A DNA stretch of 64,000 nt from UTCHB3 sp002050155 (GTDB taxonomy: Bacteria > Bacteroidota > Ignavibacteria > Ignavibacteriales > Ignavibacteriaceae): contig CP129491.1 in assembly GCA_030584105.1 (NCBI GenBank), positions 2,480,001 to 2,544,000 on the forward strand, given 5' to 3'. The position numbers and the translations under genes were made by a program. Position 1 is the stretch's first letter. Each line of letters opens with the position of its first letter. The notes under the pieces were generated by a model. That model did not search any database. It had not been told where the DNA came from and was given only the letters and a program-made list of their open reading frames with translations. Positions 34,350 through 43,957 of this stretch are shown here, one piece after another.

Positions 34350-37085
34350 ATGAAATCGATATTCAGCCCGGCTCGCCCGGGTTTAATCCTGCTGTTTTTT
34401 ATTTTGTTTGAAGTGTCGCTTTCCGCTCAGGTTAGCGACACTCTCAAAATATCTTTGGACTATAAAACCCTAAAACATCCTTTCGGAATTGAATTTAAAG
34501 TACCGGCTGCTTACCCCGGAATTTCGTACGCTCTAAGTGGCGGCGGAGCACGGGGCATCTCACAAATAGGCGTGCTGAAAGCTTTGGAAGAAGAAAAAAT
34601 TTACCCCGCGGCTATAGTTGCCACTTCAATCGGGAGCATCGTCGGCGGGCTTTATAGCCTCGGGTATTCTGTCGATGAACTTGATTCGCTTGCAGGGTTG
34701 ATTGACTGGAACTCTATAATTGCAATTTCCAAAAGAGAGAACCGAAACACACTTTTTGTTGATCAAAAAATTACCGACGATAAAGCCATTTTTTCCCTTC
34801 GTCTGGATGGCTTAACACCTTTAATTCCGACTTCGATTAACGACGGGCAAAAGCTGCTGAACCAGCTGAATCTGCTCGCTTTTCAGTCACCTATCGGGAT
34901 TAAATCAGATTTTGACGAGTTGGAGCACCGTTTCCGCGCTGTGTGCACCAACTTAACGGACGGTGAGCCGTTTGTTATTGGTAAGGGATCACTTTCCCGG
35001 GCGATGAGGGCAAGCTCCAGCGTTTCCTTCTTTTTATCACCCGTTGAATATGACTCGGTGCTCCTTGCCGATGGTGGTTTGGTTGCGAACATTCCTGTTT
35101 CAATCACACGATCTTTTGCGCCAAACGATCTGATAATTGCCGTAAACACCACAAGCCCACTAAGCCCGAAAGACCTTCTGAAATACCCCTGGGTGCTGGC
35201 TGACCAATTCGTCAGCATCCCAATGAAAAAACTGAACGAGAGGGAACTTAAACTTGCTGATATTTTAATTGAACCGAAAATCGGCAATAAAAATGCTGCA
35301 GAGTTTACCGGGTTCGATTCACTTGTTACAGCAGGTTATCAGGCGGGGAAAAAAGTAGCGCCGTTAATTAAAGAGAAAATTGATTCCCTGATTGCCCTTA
35401 CTTTCACGGGCAAAGATACGGTATTTGCAAATCTTCTCCCTGCTACAAACGACACCCTCGCTAAATTTATTCTCGAAAAAATATCAGTTAACGGAAAAAC
35501 AAAACTTGTTGATATTTACACCGAGTTGATCGAAATTGATAAAGATAATGTGTGGAAAGAAATTTCCGCCTCAATTTATACCGATGAAAATTCAAAGAGT
35601 TACCTACGGGTAAATACCGTGAGCTACCCGACCGTGTCTGCTGTTCAAATAGTTATAGACAGCTCTGATGCTGAAATTTTCGAATCGTTCACCGAAGATC
35701 TGACAGGAAAACCTTTTTCACCTTACAACACTATTCGACTGATTAAAAAAATGATCAGGCAGGAGAGAGCACAAAAAAACGCACTCTTTTCGCTGAATAA
35801 TGCAGAATTTAACCGGGAAACGGGCGTACTTACCTTAATTTTCGACGGCGGTAAAATCGGGAAAATTGAATTGGTGGGGCACACCAACACCAATTCCACG
35901 CTAATCTTCAGAGAGATACCCATAAGCCCCGGAAATTTGCTCGATTTGGAAGAGCTTCGCAAAGGGATGGAAAATCTTTACGCGACCGACCTCTTTGAAA
36001 ACTTCACCGTGAATGTTATTAAAAAAGAGGGGATAAATATTCTGCAGATTGAAATCAGTGAAAAACCATCGCAAATTGCACGATTGGGTTTTAAGGTTGA
36101 CAACGAGAACGCACCGCAGATTAACATCGATGTTAGGGATGTCAACTTCTTTTCTTCAGGAAGTGAGCTTGGGCTGATACTTTTCCTGAGTCAGAAAAAA
36201 ATTTCTGCCGAGTTGGAATCGAGAGCCAACAGGATTTTCAACACATATTTTACTTATAAGGTTGAAGCACACTACACACACAGGGATATATTCAGGTACA
36301 GCGACGACCCACAAGGGAACCTTTCAGCCTTTTCCCGCTCGCAAACAGGTGAGTACAGACAGATAAACTTTGGAGGGTCTCTCTGGCTTGGAACGCAGGT
36401 TGGCAGGTTCGGCAATCTGATTGCAAAAGCGAAATATGAGATAAACAGAATACAAAACATAACAGCCGGCAACGATATTATCTACGACGAACCTATTTTT
36501 AACATAAATGTGTCAACGACAATAGATACGAAAAACAAATACCCATACCCCACCGAAGGGGTTCTCTTCAACGGATTTTATGAAGTGGCGCTCAGCTTCC
36601 TTGGGGCTAATGTCGGCTACACAGTATTCGGTGCTAAGTTTGAAAGCTACCTCCCAATCGCAAGAGACCAGTCCCTTATCCTTTCGGGCACTTTGGGCGT
36701 TGGTGATAAAACACTGCCGCTCACGCAGCAGTTTTCTATCGGTGGGCTTAGGTCGTTCTACGGTATGAGGGAAGATGAATACCGCGGCAGACAGTTACTT
36801 AAATTTGGAATAGACTACAGATACCGCCTGCCGTTTAAGATTTTTTTTGATACTTATTTTAGCGCCGGTTATATGATCGGCTCGAGTTGGGAAGAAGAAT
36901 CGAAAATAAAACTGAGCGGCTTGCAGCATGGCATAGGGTTTTCACTCTCGTTTGATACCCCGATTGGGCCCGCTGAGTTTGCTATTGGAAGAAGTTTTAA
37001 GATTTACGATAAGCCCGGTAACGGGGGCACTGCCCTTTCATGGGGGCAACCACTGTTCTACTTCTCGATAGGTTATTATTATTGA
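34350..37085 (+). CDS. Patatin-like phospholipase fused to POTRA and Omp85 barrel
   Basis: 911 residues from the ATG at 34350, which opens a signal peptide (KSIFSPARPGLILLFFILFE); the frame upstream overlaps yidC and is unlikely to be used. Domains: a patatin phospholipase with GGGARG (64-69), nucleophile Ser in ATSIGS (S93) and catalytic Asp in LADGGL (D241); POTRA-like repeats (about 520-590, KIGKIELVGHTNTNSTLIFR); and a C-terminal Omp85 barrel (GGLRSFYGMREDEYRGRQLL near residue 803). The layout is that of PlpD-type outer-membrane phospholipases, which can display the lipase through a self-encoded barrel. Follows yidC in the same direction. Confidence 0.9.
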   Translation: MKSIFSPARPGLILLFFILFEVSLSAQVSDTLKISLDYKTLKHPFGIEFKVPAAYPGISYALSGGGARGISQIGVLKALEEEKIYPAAIVATSIGSIVGGLYSLGYSVDELDSLAGLIDWNSIIAISKRENRNTLFVDQKITDDKAIFSLRLDGLTPLIPTSINDGQKLLNQLNLLAFQSPIGIKSDFDELEHRFRAVCTNLTDGEPFVIGKGSLSRAMRASSSVSFFLSPVEYDSVLLADGGLVANIPVSITRSFAPNDLIIAVNTTSPLSPKDLLKYPWVLADQFVSIPMKKLNERELKLADILIEPKIGNKNAAEFTGFDSLVTAGYQAGKKVAPLIKEKIDSLIALTFTGKDTVFANLLPATNDTLAKFILEKISVNGKTKLVDIYTELIEIDKDNVWKEISASIYTDENSKSYLRVNTVSYPTVSAVQIVIDSSDAEIFESFTEDLTGKPFSPYNTIRLIKKMIRQERAQKNALFSLNNAEFNRETGVLTLIFDGGKIGKIELVGHTNTNSTLIFREIPISPGNLLDLEELRKGMENLYATDLFENFTVNVIKKEGINILQIEISEKPSQIARLGFKVDNENAPQINIDVRDVNFFSSGSELGLILFLSQKKISAELESRANRIFNTYFTYKVEAHYTHRDIFRYSDDPQGNLSAFSRSQTGEYRQINFGGSLWLGTQVGRFGNLIAKAKYEINRIQNITAGNDIIYDEPIFNINVSTTIDTKNKYPYPTEGVLFNGFYEVALSFLGANVGYTVFGAKFESYLPIARDQSLILSGTLGVGDKTLPLTQQFSIGGLRSFYGMREDEYRGRQLLKFGIDYRYRLPFKIFFDTYFSAGYMIGSSWEEESKIKLSGLQHGIGFSLSFDTPIGPAEFAIGRSFKIYDKPGNGGTALSWGQPLFYFSIGYYY

Positions 37086-37181
37086 TATGATAAATATTTG
37101 CACGCCACACGGAGTGTGCAGGGCACTTATTATATCACGCACTTTTTGTATTTTTGAACCCTTTCTTTAAATAGGAACGAA

Positions 37182-37724
37182 ATGGAAAATAAAATTCGCT
37201 CAACTACTATTCTTGGAATTATTCATAAAGGTAAAGCCGCTATCGGGGGCGACGGACAGGTTACCCTCGGTAACACTATTATGAAACACAACGCTATGAA
37301 GATCAGAAAAATCTCCGGCGGCAAAGTTCTCTGCGGTTTTGCAGGAGCATCGGCAGACGCTTTCACCCTGATGGAAAGGTTTGAAGATAAGCTTGAACAA
37401 TACCGCGGTAATGTAAGCAGAGCCGCTGTGGAACTGGCTAAAGATTGGCGAACCGACCGCTACCTCAGAAAACTTGAAGCTCTGCTCGCTGTAATTTCAG
37501 CCGATTCAGCACTGATTATCTCCGGTAACGGCGATGTGATTGAACCGCAGGATAAAATTGTTGCCATTGGCTCAGGGGGTAATTATGCACTTGCTGCTGC
37601 AAGGATGCTGACTAAATACAGCAAGCTGTCAGCGGAAGAAATCGTGCGGGAAAGCTTAGGCGCTGCTGCTGATATTTGTATCTATACTAATAATAACATT
37701 GTCGTAGAAACGATAGAAAATTAG
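37182..37724 (+). CDS. hslV: ATP-dependent protease subunit HslV
   Basis: A 180-residue proteasome-like peptidase. The propeptide MENKIRS is expected to be removed to expose the catalytic Thr of TTILGI (T8). The block GGDGQVTLGNTIMKHNAMKI and the GSGGNYALAAARML segment are typical. Forms the double-hexameric HslUV machine with the next gene, 11 bp downstream. Confidence 0.97.
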   Translation: MENKIRSTTILGIIHKGKAAIGGDGQVTLGNTIMKHNAMKIRKISGGKVLCGFAGASADAFTLMERFEDKLEQYRGNVSRAAVELAKDWRTDRYLRKLEALLAVISADSALIISGNGDVIEPQDKIVAIGSGGNYALAAARMLTKYSKLSAEEIVRESLGAAADICIYTNNNIVVETIEN

Positions 37725-37735
37725 GAGTTTTTAAA

Positions 37736-39103
37736 TTGAACCGTTTGAACAGAAATGATCTGACGCCCTCCAAAATTGTTGAAGAACTGAATAAATATAT
37801 TATCGGGCAAAACGACGCCAAAAGAGCTGTCGCTATTGCGCTTAGAAACAGATGGAGAAGGCAACAGATCGAAGGGGCACTTAAAGATGAAATTATGCCA
37901 AACAACATCATTTTGATCGGACCGACAGGCGTGGGCAAAACTGAAATTGCTCGCAGATTAGCAAAACAGGTGGATGCACCTTTTGTGAAAGTGGAAGCCT
38001 CTAAATTCACCGAGGTGGGTTATGTCGGAAGAGATGTTGAATCGATTATAAGGGACTTGGTTGAGTTTTCCGTTACTTTGGTGAAATCGGAAAAAACCGT
38101 AGAAGTGCGCCACAAAGCTATGAAAATGGCAGAAGAACGAATTTTAGACCTGTTGATACCGCCGGTAAGAAAAACTTTTAACGGCGAACCGGAAGAAGAA
38201 CAGGGAGGCGAAGCCTTCCAAAATCAGAAAACAAGGGAATGGATGAAAGAAAAACTGCGCAACGGCGAACTTGATGATAAACTCATTGAGTATGATGTAC
38301 AACAGGCTGCCGTGGGTATGCAGGTTTTAGGACCTTTCGGAGGTGACGATTTTGGAATTAATATTCAGGAACTGATGTCTTCGGTTATGCCGAAGAAGAA
38401 GAAAAAGAAGAAAACCACAATTAAAGAAGCGCGCGAGTTTATGACGGAAGAAGAAGCGCAAAAATTGATTGACTTAGACGCCGTTTACAGAGAAGCTATT
38501 ATCAGAGCAGAAAACACCGGAATTGTGTTTATCGACGAGATAGATAAAATTGCCGGCGGCGGCAAAGGGCACGGGCCCGATGTTTCCCGGGAGGGGGTTC
38601 AAAGAGACATGCTTCCAATTGTGGAAGGCTCAAATGTGAACACAAAATACGGTATTGTTAAAACTGACCACATTCTTTTTATTGCTTCCGGTGCGTTTCA
38701 TGTTTCAAAACCATCTGACCTTATTCCTGAACTGCAGGGGCGGTTTCCGATTCGCGTGGAACTGAAAAGCCTGACCGAAGATGACTTCATTAAAATTCTT
38801 ACCCTGCCGCAAAACGCTCTTCTGAAACAATACACCGCTCTGCTGGAAGTCGAAGGCGTGAAAGTTGAGTTCAAAGAAGACGGTATTGCAGAAGTGGCAA
38901 GAATTGCCCGTGAAGTGAATGAACAGGTGGAAAATATCGGCGCAAGAAGGCTGCACACCATCCTTACCACTTTGTTGGACGATATTCTTTTTGATGTACC
39001 GGATGTGATGCCCAAAAAGGTTATTAAAGTTGACGCCAAAATGGTGAAAGAAAAACTCGAAAAAATTGTAACCGACAGAGACCTTAGCAAATATATCCTG
39101 TAG
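37736..39103 (+). CDS. hslU: HslU, ATPase subunit of HslUV protease
   Basis: A 455-residue AAA+ unfoldase that feeds substrates to HslV. It uses a TTG start with AGGAG 8 bases upstream. Walker A is GPTGVGKTE, the pore region is EVGYVGRDVE, Walker B is GIVFIDEIDKIAGG, and the C-terminal tail ends in RDLSKYIL, the motif that docks into HslV. The I domain (about 120-240) holds a poly-Lys stretch (KKKKKKKTT). Confidence 0.97.
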   Translation: MNRLNRNDLTPSKIVEELNKYIIGQNDAKRAVAIALRNRWRRQQIEGALKDEIMPNNIILIGPTGVGKTEIARRLAKQVDAPFVKVEASKFTEVGYVGRDVESIIRDLVEFSVTLVKSEKTVEVRHKAMKMAEERILDLLIPPVRKTFNGEPEEEQGGEAFQNQKTREWMKEKLRNGELDDKLIEYDVQQAAVGMQVLGPFGGDDFGINIQELMSSVMPKKKKKKKTTIKEAREFMTEEEAQKLIDLDAVYREAIIRAENTGIVFIDEIDKIAGGGKGHGPDVSREGVQRDMLPIVEGSNVNTKYGIVKTDHILFIASGAFHVSKPSDLIPELQGRFPIRVELKSLTEDDFIKILTLPQNALLKQYTALLEVEGVKVEFKEDGIAEVARIAREVNEQVENIGARRLHTILTTLLDDILFDVPDVMPKKVIKVDAKMVKEKLEKIVTDRDLSKYIL

Positions 39104-39155
39104 ATGTCCGGTTGCGCGGCTTACAACCAAACAACCTGATACTGTGCTACTTTTG

Positions 39156-39201
39156 TTGAAAAAGGCTGTAGTGATACAAAATATCTTACAGCCTTTTTCA
39201 A
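39156..39201. terminator. Terminator of the hslVU operon, possibly shared with mscL
   Basis: A perfect 15-bp stem, TTGAAAAAGGCTGTA with TACAGCCTTTTTCAA, and a 16-nt loop. T-tracts lie within the stem on both strands. Lies between convergent hslU and mscL. Confidence 0.9.
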
Positions 39202-39386
39202 TTTAAATCACTTGTAAACAATGCGCACGGCTTTATAAATTTTTAGGATTTTCCGGTGGCACAAAGTTTTTTAATCGTGAAATAACATCTCGTTATTAAA
39301 AATGCCGTTATTCTGAGAAAACATCAACTTTCAAGTTTTGAATAATCTTGAAACAGTTTCTCGCTTTTCGGGCGCCACTTCCCAAA

Positions 39387-39785
39387 CTATTGTTTATTTT
39401 TCAGCAGATCTCTGATTTCAGTAAGCAGCACGATATCTTCAGCGGGGGCTTTTGGTGCCTCAGGTTCTTTCTTAACCAATTGGTTAATACCTTTAATCGC
39501 AAGGAAGATTACAAAAGCAATAATCAGAAACTCGATTACTGTGTTAATAAACAACCCGATGCTCAGGAAAACAGGCTCGGCACCGCCTTCGCCCGCTTTT
39601 AACAAAATTTTTAGGTCTTTGAAATCAACACCTCCGAGTACCAAACCGATTGGTGGCATTACAACATCATTGATCACTGATGATACGATCTTTCCAAATG
39701 CACCACCTATGATAACACCGACGGCTAAGTCGATAACATTTCCGCGCATCGCAAAGGCTTTAAATTCGGCTAAGAAATTTTTCAT
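39387..39785 (-). CDS. mscL: Large-conductance mechanosensitive channel
   Basis: A 132-residue inner-membrane channel that opens on hypo-osmotic shock. TM1 carries NVIDLAVGVIIGGAFGKIV, followed by VMPPIGLVLGGVDF, and TM2 is FINTVIEFLIIAFVIFLAI. It ends in the charged cytoplasmic helix LLTEIRDLLKNK. Normal length. Confidence 0.97.
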   Translation of the reverse strand: MKNFLAEFKAFAMRGNVIDLAVGVIIGGAFGKIVSSVINDVVMPPIGLVLGGVDFKDLKILLKAGEGGAEPVFLSIGLFINTVIEFLIIAFVIFLAIKGINQLVKKEPEAPKAPAEDIVLLTEIRDLLKNKQ

Positions 39786-39941
39786 ATATTTTCTCCGGTT
39801 TTTATTATTGAGTATTTTTAAATTATTAATTTTTTGACTTTAACCAATAAGGTTTATTATTCTTCCCTGCCGTTATTTTTGAAACTTTTCGGGGGTTTGT
39901 GTATCTAACCAATCGATAACCCAAAATTTTGAGATGAAAAT

Positions 39942-40169
39942 TTGACTAAAAAGAACCTGATATTAACTTCTGTTGGCATCGTTGCAGGCGGAATTGCCGG
40001 CTACGCATACTACTATTTCATAGGGTGTAAAAACGGCTGCCCAATCCAAAGCAACGCACTGCTTACTACGCTTTATGGTGCCTTCACCGGTGCTGTGGCA
40101 ACATTTTCCTTCAAAAAAAATAAAAAAAACGAGGAAAACGACCGGAACCGGCAGGACGACCAGAACTAA
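39942..40169 (+). CDS. Small DUF6132-type membrane protein
   Basis: 75 residues with a TTG start; the only nearby ATG in range (39934) runs into a stop after three codons. Residues 5-30 and 42-57 are hydrophobic, and the middle carries the family-type FIGCKNGCPIQSN with two Cys residues. Charged tail KKNKKNEENDRNRQDDQN. Function unknown; relatives occur mainly in Bacteroidota, often near thioredoxin or rhodanese genes, but not here. Confidence 0.75.
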   Translation: MTKKNLILTSVGIVAGGIAGYAYYYFIGCKNGCPIQSNALLTTLYGAFTGAVATFSFKKNKKNEENDRNRQDDQN

Positions 40170-40202
40170 CAGAACAAGCCCAACGAGTACAACTAACAGA
40201 AC
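40164..40202 (+). repeat. Duplication across the DUF6132 stop codon
   Basis: AACTAACAGAAC, containing the last codon and TAA stop of the DUF6132 gene (40164-40175), recurs exactly 27 bp later (40191-40202). The period keeps frame, so the second TAA is an in-frame backup stop. It lies in the 74 bp before the convergent mfd stop. Confidence 0.7.
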
Positions 40203-40243
40203 GCTGATAGCAGGCAGAACGAGTAAAACGGTCAAAATTAAAA

Positions 40244-43200
40244 CTAAGCAACCGCGCCGTTTTCTTCTTCAACATTTTTTACTTTATATAGTTCCGTTAT
40301 TTTCCTGAGAAGCTCCGTTAGGTATTCGGCAATTTTCTCAGGTGACTCAAATTCACTCTCTATTATCAGTTTCATCGAATCCCTCTGCTGATCGAAACGA
40401 ACTGAATTTTTCAGCTGTGTCATCACGAAGTGCAGCAACACCTTGAAGTGATTTTCGTAAAACTCTTCTCTCTCTTTCGGCGGCAGAATCAGCAAAATTC
40501 GTTTCCTTTGTATAATAATTCTGTCGAACAGAGCAAAAGACGCATAGTATCTTATCCGAGCCGCCTCTATCAACCGCCGGGCGGTTTGAGGAATTAAGCC
40601 GAAACGGTCGCTAAGCTCATCCTTTATGTCATCGATTTCTTTCATTGTGCCGGCAGAAATAAGCGAGGTATAGAAGTTCAGCCTGTCTGATTGGTCGGGC
40701 ATGAAGTGCTCGGGGATACCGATTTCGTAGAAAGTATCGATCTTTGGGTCGGTTCGCATTGTCGTTTCAGCTAAATGACGGAACACCTCTTTGAACTCCT
40801 GGTGTTTCAGTTCTTCAACTGCCTCGTTTACCAATTTCATGTATAAATCAAACCCCACATCGGTGATGAACCCGCTTTGCTCGGTTCCAAGCAGGTTTCC
40901 GGCACCCCTTATTTCAAGGTCGCGCATTGCTAAGTTAAAGCCGGAACCGAGTTCATTAAATTCTTCAATTGCCTTCAGCCGTTTAAGTGTCTGTTGCCGA
41001 AGTGCGGTCAACGAGGGAACAAGGAAGTAAGCGTAAGCCTGTCTGTTCGATCGCCCAACTCTTCCGCGCAACTGGTGAAGCTCTGCAAGCCCGAAACGAT
41101 CCGCACGGTTAACGATGATTGTGTTAACATTCGGGATATCGATACCCGATTCAATAATCTTTGTTGAAAGCAGCACATTGAATTTTTTCTGCAGGAAGCC
41201 GTGGATAACATCCTCGAGCTGGTCAGGGGTCATCCTGCCGTGCGCCACACCTATCACCGCTTCCGGCACAAACTTTTTTATGTAATCGCCAAGCTTATTT
41301 ATCGAGAGAATCCTGTCGTGCACGATATAAACCTGCCCGTTTCGTTCAAACTCTGCGAGCAACCACTCACGGATGCTTCTGATATCGAACAGCCCAACTT
41401 TTGTGTAAATAGGCTGTCTGTTTGCAGGAGGTGTCGCCATTATCGAAAGATCGCGCGCACCGTGAAGCGAGAAATTAAGCGTCCGCGGTATAGGCGTAGC
41501 CGTTAATGTGAGCGTATCAACATTTACCCTCATCGAACGGAGTTTCTCTTTCGCTTTAACTCCGAACCGGTGCTCTTCATCTATTATTAGCAGACCAAGG
41601 TCTTTAAATTCAATATCTTTTGAAATCAACCGGTGAGTGCCGATTATTAAATCTATTTTCCCGAGTTTAAGGTCATCAACTATCTCTTTCTGGCGGGCTT
41701 TAGTGCGAAACCGTGAGAGCACTTCAACCCTTACGGGGAACTGCGAAAGCCTGTCGCGGAATGTGTTGTAATGCTGCTCTGCCAGAATGGTGGTGGGGAC
41801 GAGTACCCCAACCTGCTTGTTCTCCTGCACCGCTTTGAAAGCTGCCCTTATTGCCACTTCTGTTTTTCCGAATCCTACATCGCCGCAGACAAGCCGGTCC
41901 ATCGGCGACTTATCCTCCATATCCTTTTTTACCTCTTCGGTAACCTTCAGCTGGTCGGGAGTTTCCTCGTAAATAAACGAAGCTTCCAACTCTTTTTGCC
42001 ATTGCGTGTCGTGGCTGAAAGAAAAGCCCTGCGTAGCCTTCCGGCGTGCATAAAGCTCAATCAGATCGCGTGCAATCTCTCTGATTTTTCTTTTAGCACG
42101 GGCTTTTGTGTTCTCCCAGGTGTTGGTTCCGAGCACGGAAACTTTCGGTTCAACCCCTTCTTTTGAAGAGTATTTTTTTATCAGTTGCAGGTAGTTCAAA
42201 TTAACAAATACCGCACCGCCCTCACCGAATAGTAGCTTTACTGATTCCTGCTCAATTTCACCGATTTTAACCGTGTGCAGCCCTGCAAACCTGCCTATTC
42301 CGTACTCTTCATGTACCACAAAATCGCCCGGCTTAATTGTGCCCAAAGTGTTTCTGCGCGACTTGACAGCGCGTTTATAAGTAGTGATTTTTGTCCGGAA
42401 CGGTTTTCCAAAAATCTGATAATCAGAGAGAACCAACAACTTTTCTTTTTTAAACGAGAACCCCTCGCGAAGCGGCATGAGCGCAAAGGAAATGGTGCCG
42501 TCTTCAATCATCAAACCGAATTCGTCGTCTTTGTTTACAAGCAGATCTTTTAACCGGTTTTGCTGAATCTCATTTTCAACGGCGATTGTAACCGAATAGC
42601 CGTTTTCAGGAAAACCTGTCAGGGTTGAAAAAAGAATCTCATAGTTTGCATTTATTGCCGGTGCAGAAGCAATATCTAACGGAATATCGCCCTCGGTTTT
42701 AATGCCTGCTTCTAAGAGCCAAGTGTTGCCCCCTTTTGACAAAAGCTCTTCAATGGCTATTTTAACTTTTTTTTCCGTTTCTTCCCGGGCGGTTGGCAGG
42801 TATTGGAAGTTTTCAATCAGCTGATTAAAAGCTTCATCGTTTTCATCCATGTAGCTGTCGTCAGCGTCGGAAACTTTACCGTTTGCGGCACCATTCGGTT
42901 TCCCCTTATTTGTGGTTTTTGTTTTTTTATCAGCTGCGCTGCTATTTGCGTTGCTTGTAGATTTGTTTTCTCCGCCGTTGACTGTGCCTGAATTGCCGCT
43001 GTTGGCTCCCGAGTTTGAGGCAGCACTTGTGGCATAACCGGCACTGCTTGTGGGTTGGTTTTTTGCGCCGTTCGTGGCATTTTGGTCAAACTCTTCGTCG
43101 TCCGAAAGCGCAATCTTCACTTCGTTGAACCGGGCTTCCCTGATGTAGTATTCCTCGGCAACTATTAGTGCGTCGGTAACATAATCAAAAATATCGTCTT

Positions 43201-43867
43201 CAAACAGATTCTCATCGTTGGTTGAAAACTCTTCAAGGTCAGGCGAAATGGTGGCAGACTCAACCAACTGCACCGACCGCTGGTTCTCCGGGTCAAAAAA
43301 CCTAACGGATTCTATAAAATCTCCATCAAACTCCACTCTGACTGGAAGAGACTCGCTGTGCGACCAAAAATCGATTATTGCACCCCGCTGCGCAAAGTGA
43401 CCGGGGCTTTCAACATACTTTTCACGACGATAGTTGTAACTGCTAAGCAGGGCAACAAACTTATCGTACCCCATCTCTTCGCCGGAGTTGAATCTGTACA
43501 AATTCTCGGAAAAATCAGCCCGTGAAGGGAGTTTAACCAAAAGAAGCTCATAAGTTGAAACTAAACAATATCCGCTTAAGGTGGAAAGATTGTTGAGCGT
43601 TTCCTGTATCTGCTTCGAGTTGAACTCTGAAATCTGAATTACAGGTTTCTTTGTCCCGATTAATTTTAGCTCGGTGGATATTTCCAACACATCCTTTACC
43701 GAGGGAACAAGCAGCATTATTTTTTTAAAGTTCGTCAGTAAATGATGTACTAATAATGTTTTAGAGCTTCCGGGAAGCGAGGCAACACGGTGCACCTTCC
43801 CTCTGCCGTCTGAAACGGTTGAAATTAATCGCTTGATTTGCGGGTTGTTACCAAATGATGAGATCAT
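40244..43867 (-). CDS. mfd: Transcription-repair coupling factor Mfd
   Basis: A 1207-residue DNA translocase that removes stalled RNA polymerase and recruits UvrA. UvrB-homology N-terminus (residues 1-250), RNA-polymerase-interaction domain (KPGDFVVHEEYGIGRFAGLH), RecG-like motor with Walker A GDVGFGKTEVA, DEEH box, LTATPIPRTL, and the TRCF C-terminal domain. Odd: residues about 257-345 are a Asn/Ser/Gly/Ala-rich low-complexity insert (SNSGANSGNSGTVNGG) not expected in the family. The start follows the PAP2 stop by 90 bp. Confidence 0.97.
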   Translation of the reverse strand: MISSFGNNPQIKRLISTVSDGRGKVHRVASLPGSSKTLLVHHLLTNFKKIMLLVPSVKDVLEISTELKLIGTKKPVIQISEFNSKQIQETLNNLSTLSGYCLVSTYELLLVKLPSRADFSENLYRFNSGEEMGYDKFVALLSSYNYRREKYVESPGHFAQRGAIIDFWSHSESLPVRVEFDGDFIESVRFFDPENQRSVQLVESATISPDLEEFSTNDENLFEDDIFDYVTDALIVAEEYYIREARFNEVKIALSDDEEFDQNATNGAKNQPTSSAGYATSAASNSGANSGNSGTVNGGENKSTSNANSSAADKKTKTTNKGKPNGAANGKVSDADDSYMDENDEAFNQLIENFQYLPTAREETEKKVKIAIEELLSKGGNTWLLEAGIKTEGDIPLDIASAPAINANYEILFSTLTGFPENGYSVTIAVENEIQQNRLKDLLVNKDDEFGLMIEDGTISFALMPLREGFSFKKEKLLVLSDYQIFGKPFRTKITTYKRAVKSRRNTLGTIKPGDFVVHEEYGIGRFAGLHTVKIGEIEQESVKLLFGEGGAVFVNLNYLQLIKKYSSKEGVEPKVSVLGTNTWENTKARAKRKIREIARDLIELYARRKATQGFSFSHDTQWQKELEASFIYEETPDQLKVTEEVKKDMEDKSPMDRLVCGDVGFGKTEVAIRAAFKAVQENKQVGVLVPTTILAEQHYNTFRDRLSQFPVRVEVLSRFRTKARQKEIVDDLKLGKIDLIIGTHRLISKDIEFKDLGLLIIDEEHRFGVKAKEKLRSMRVNVDTLTLTATPIPRTLNFSLHGARDLSIMATPPANRQPIYTKVGLFDIRSIREWLLAEFERNGQVYIVHDRILSINKLGDYIKKFVPEAVIGVAHGRMTPDQLEDVIHGFLQKKFNVLLSTKIIESGIDIPNVNTIIVNRADRFGLAELHQLRGRVGRSNRQAYAYFLVPSLTALRQQTLKRLKAIEEFNELGSGFNLAMRDLEIRGAGNLLGTEQSGFITDVGFDLYMKLVNEAVEELKHQEFKEVFRHLAETTMRTDPKIDTFYEIGIPEHFMPDQSDRLNFYTSLISAGTMKEIDDIKDELSDRFGLIPQTARRLIEAARIRYYASFALFDRIIIQRKRILLILPPKEREEFYENHFKVLLHFVMTQLKNSVRFDQQRDSMKLIIESEFESPEKIAEYLTELLRKITELYKVKNVEEENGAVA

Positions 43868-43957
43868 CTCACAACCTGCGTCGAATTATTTTTTTTGGTT
43901 TCATATCTTTATTAATTTCAACTTGCCGGGGCATTCCACAACCGGATCGAGGTTGCC

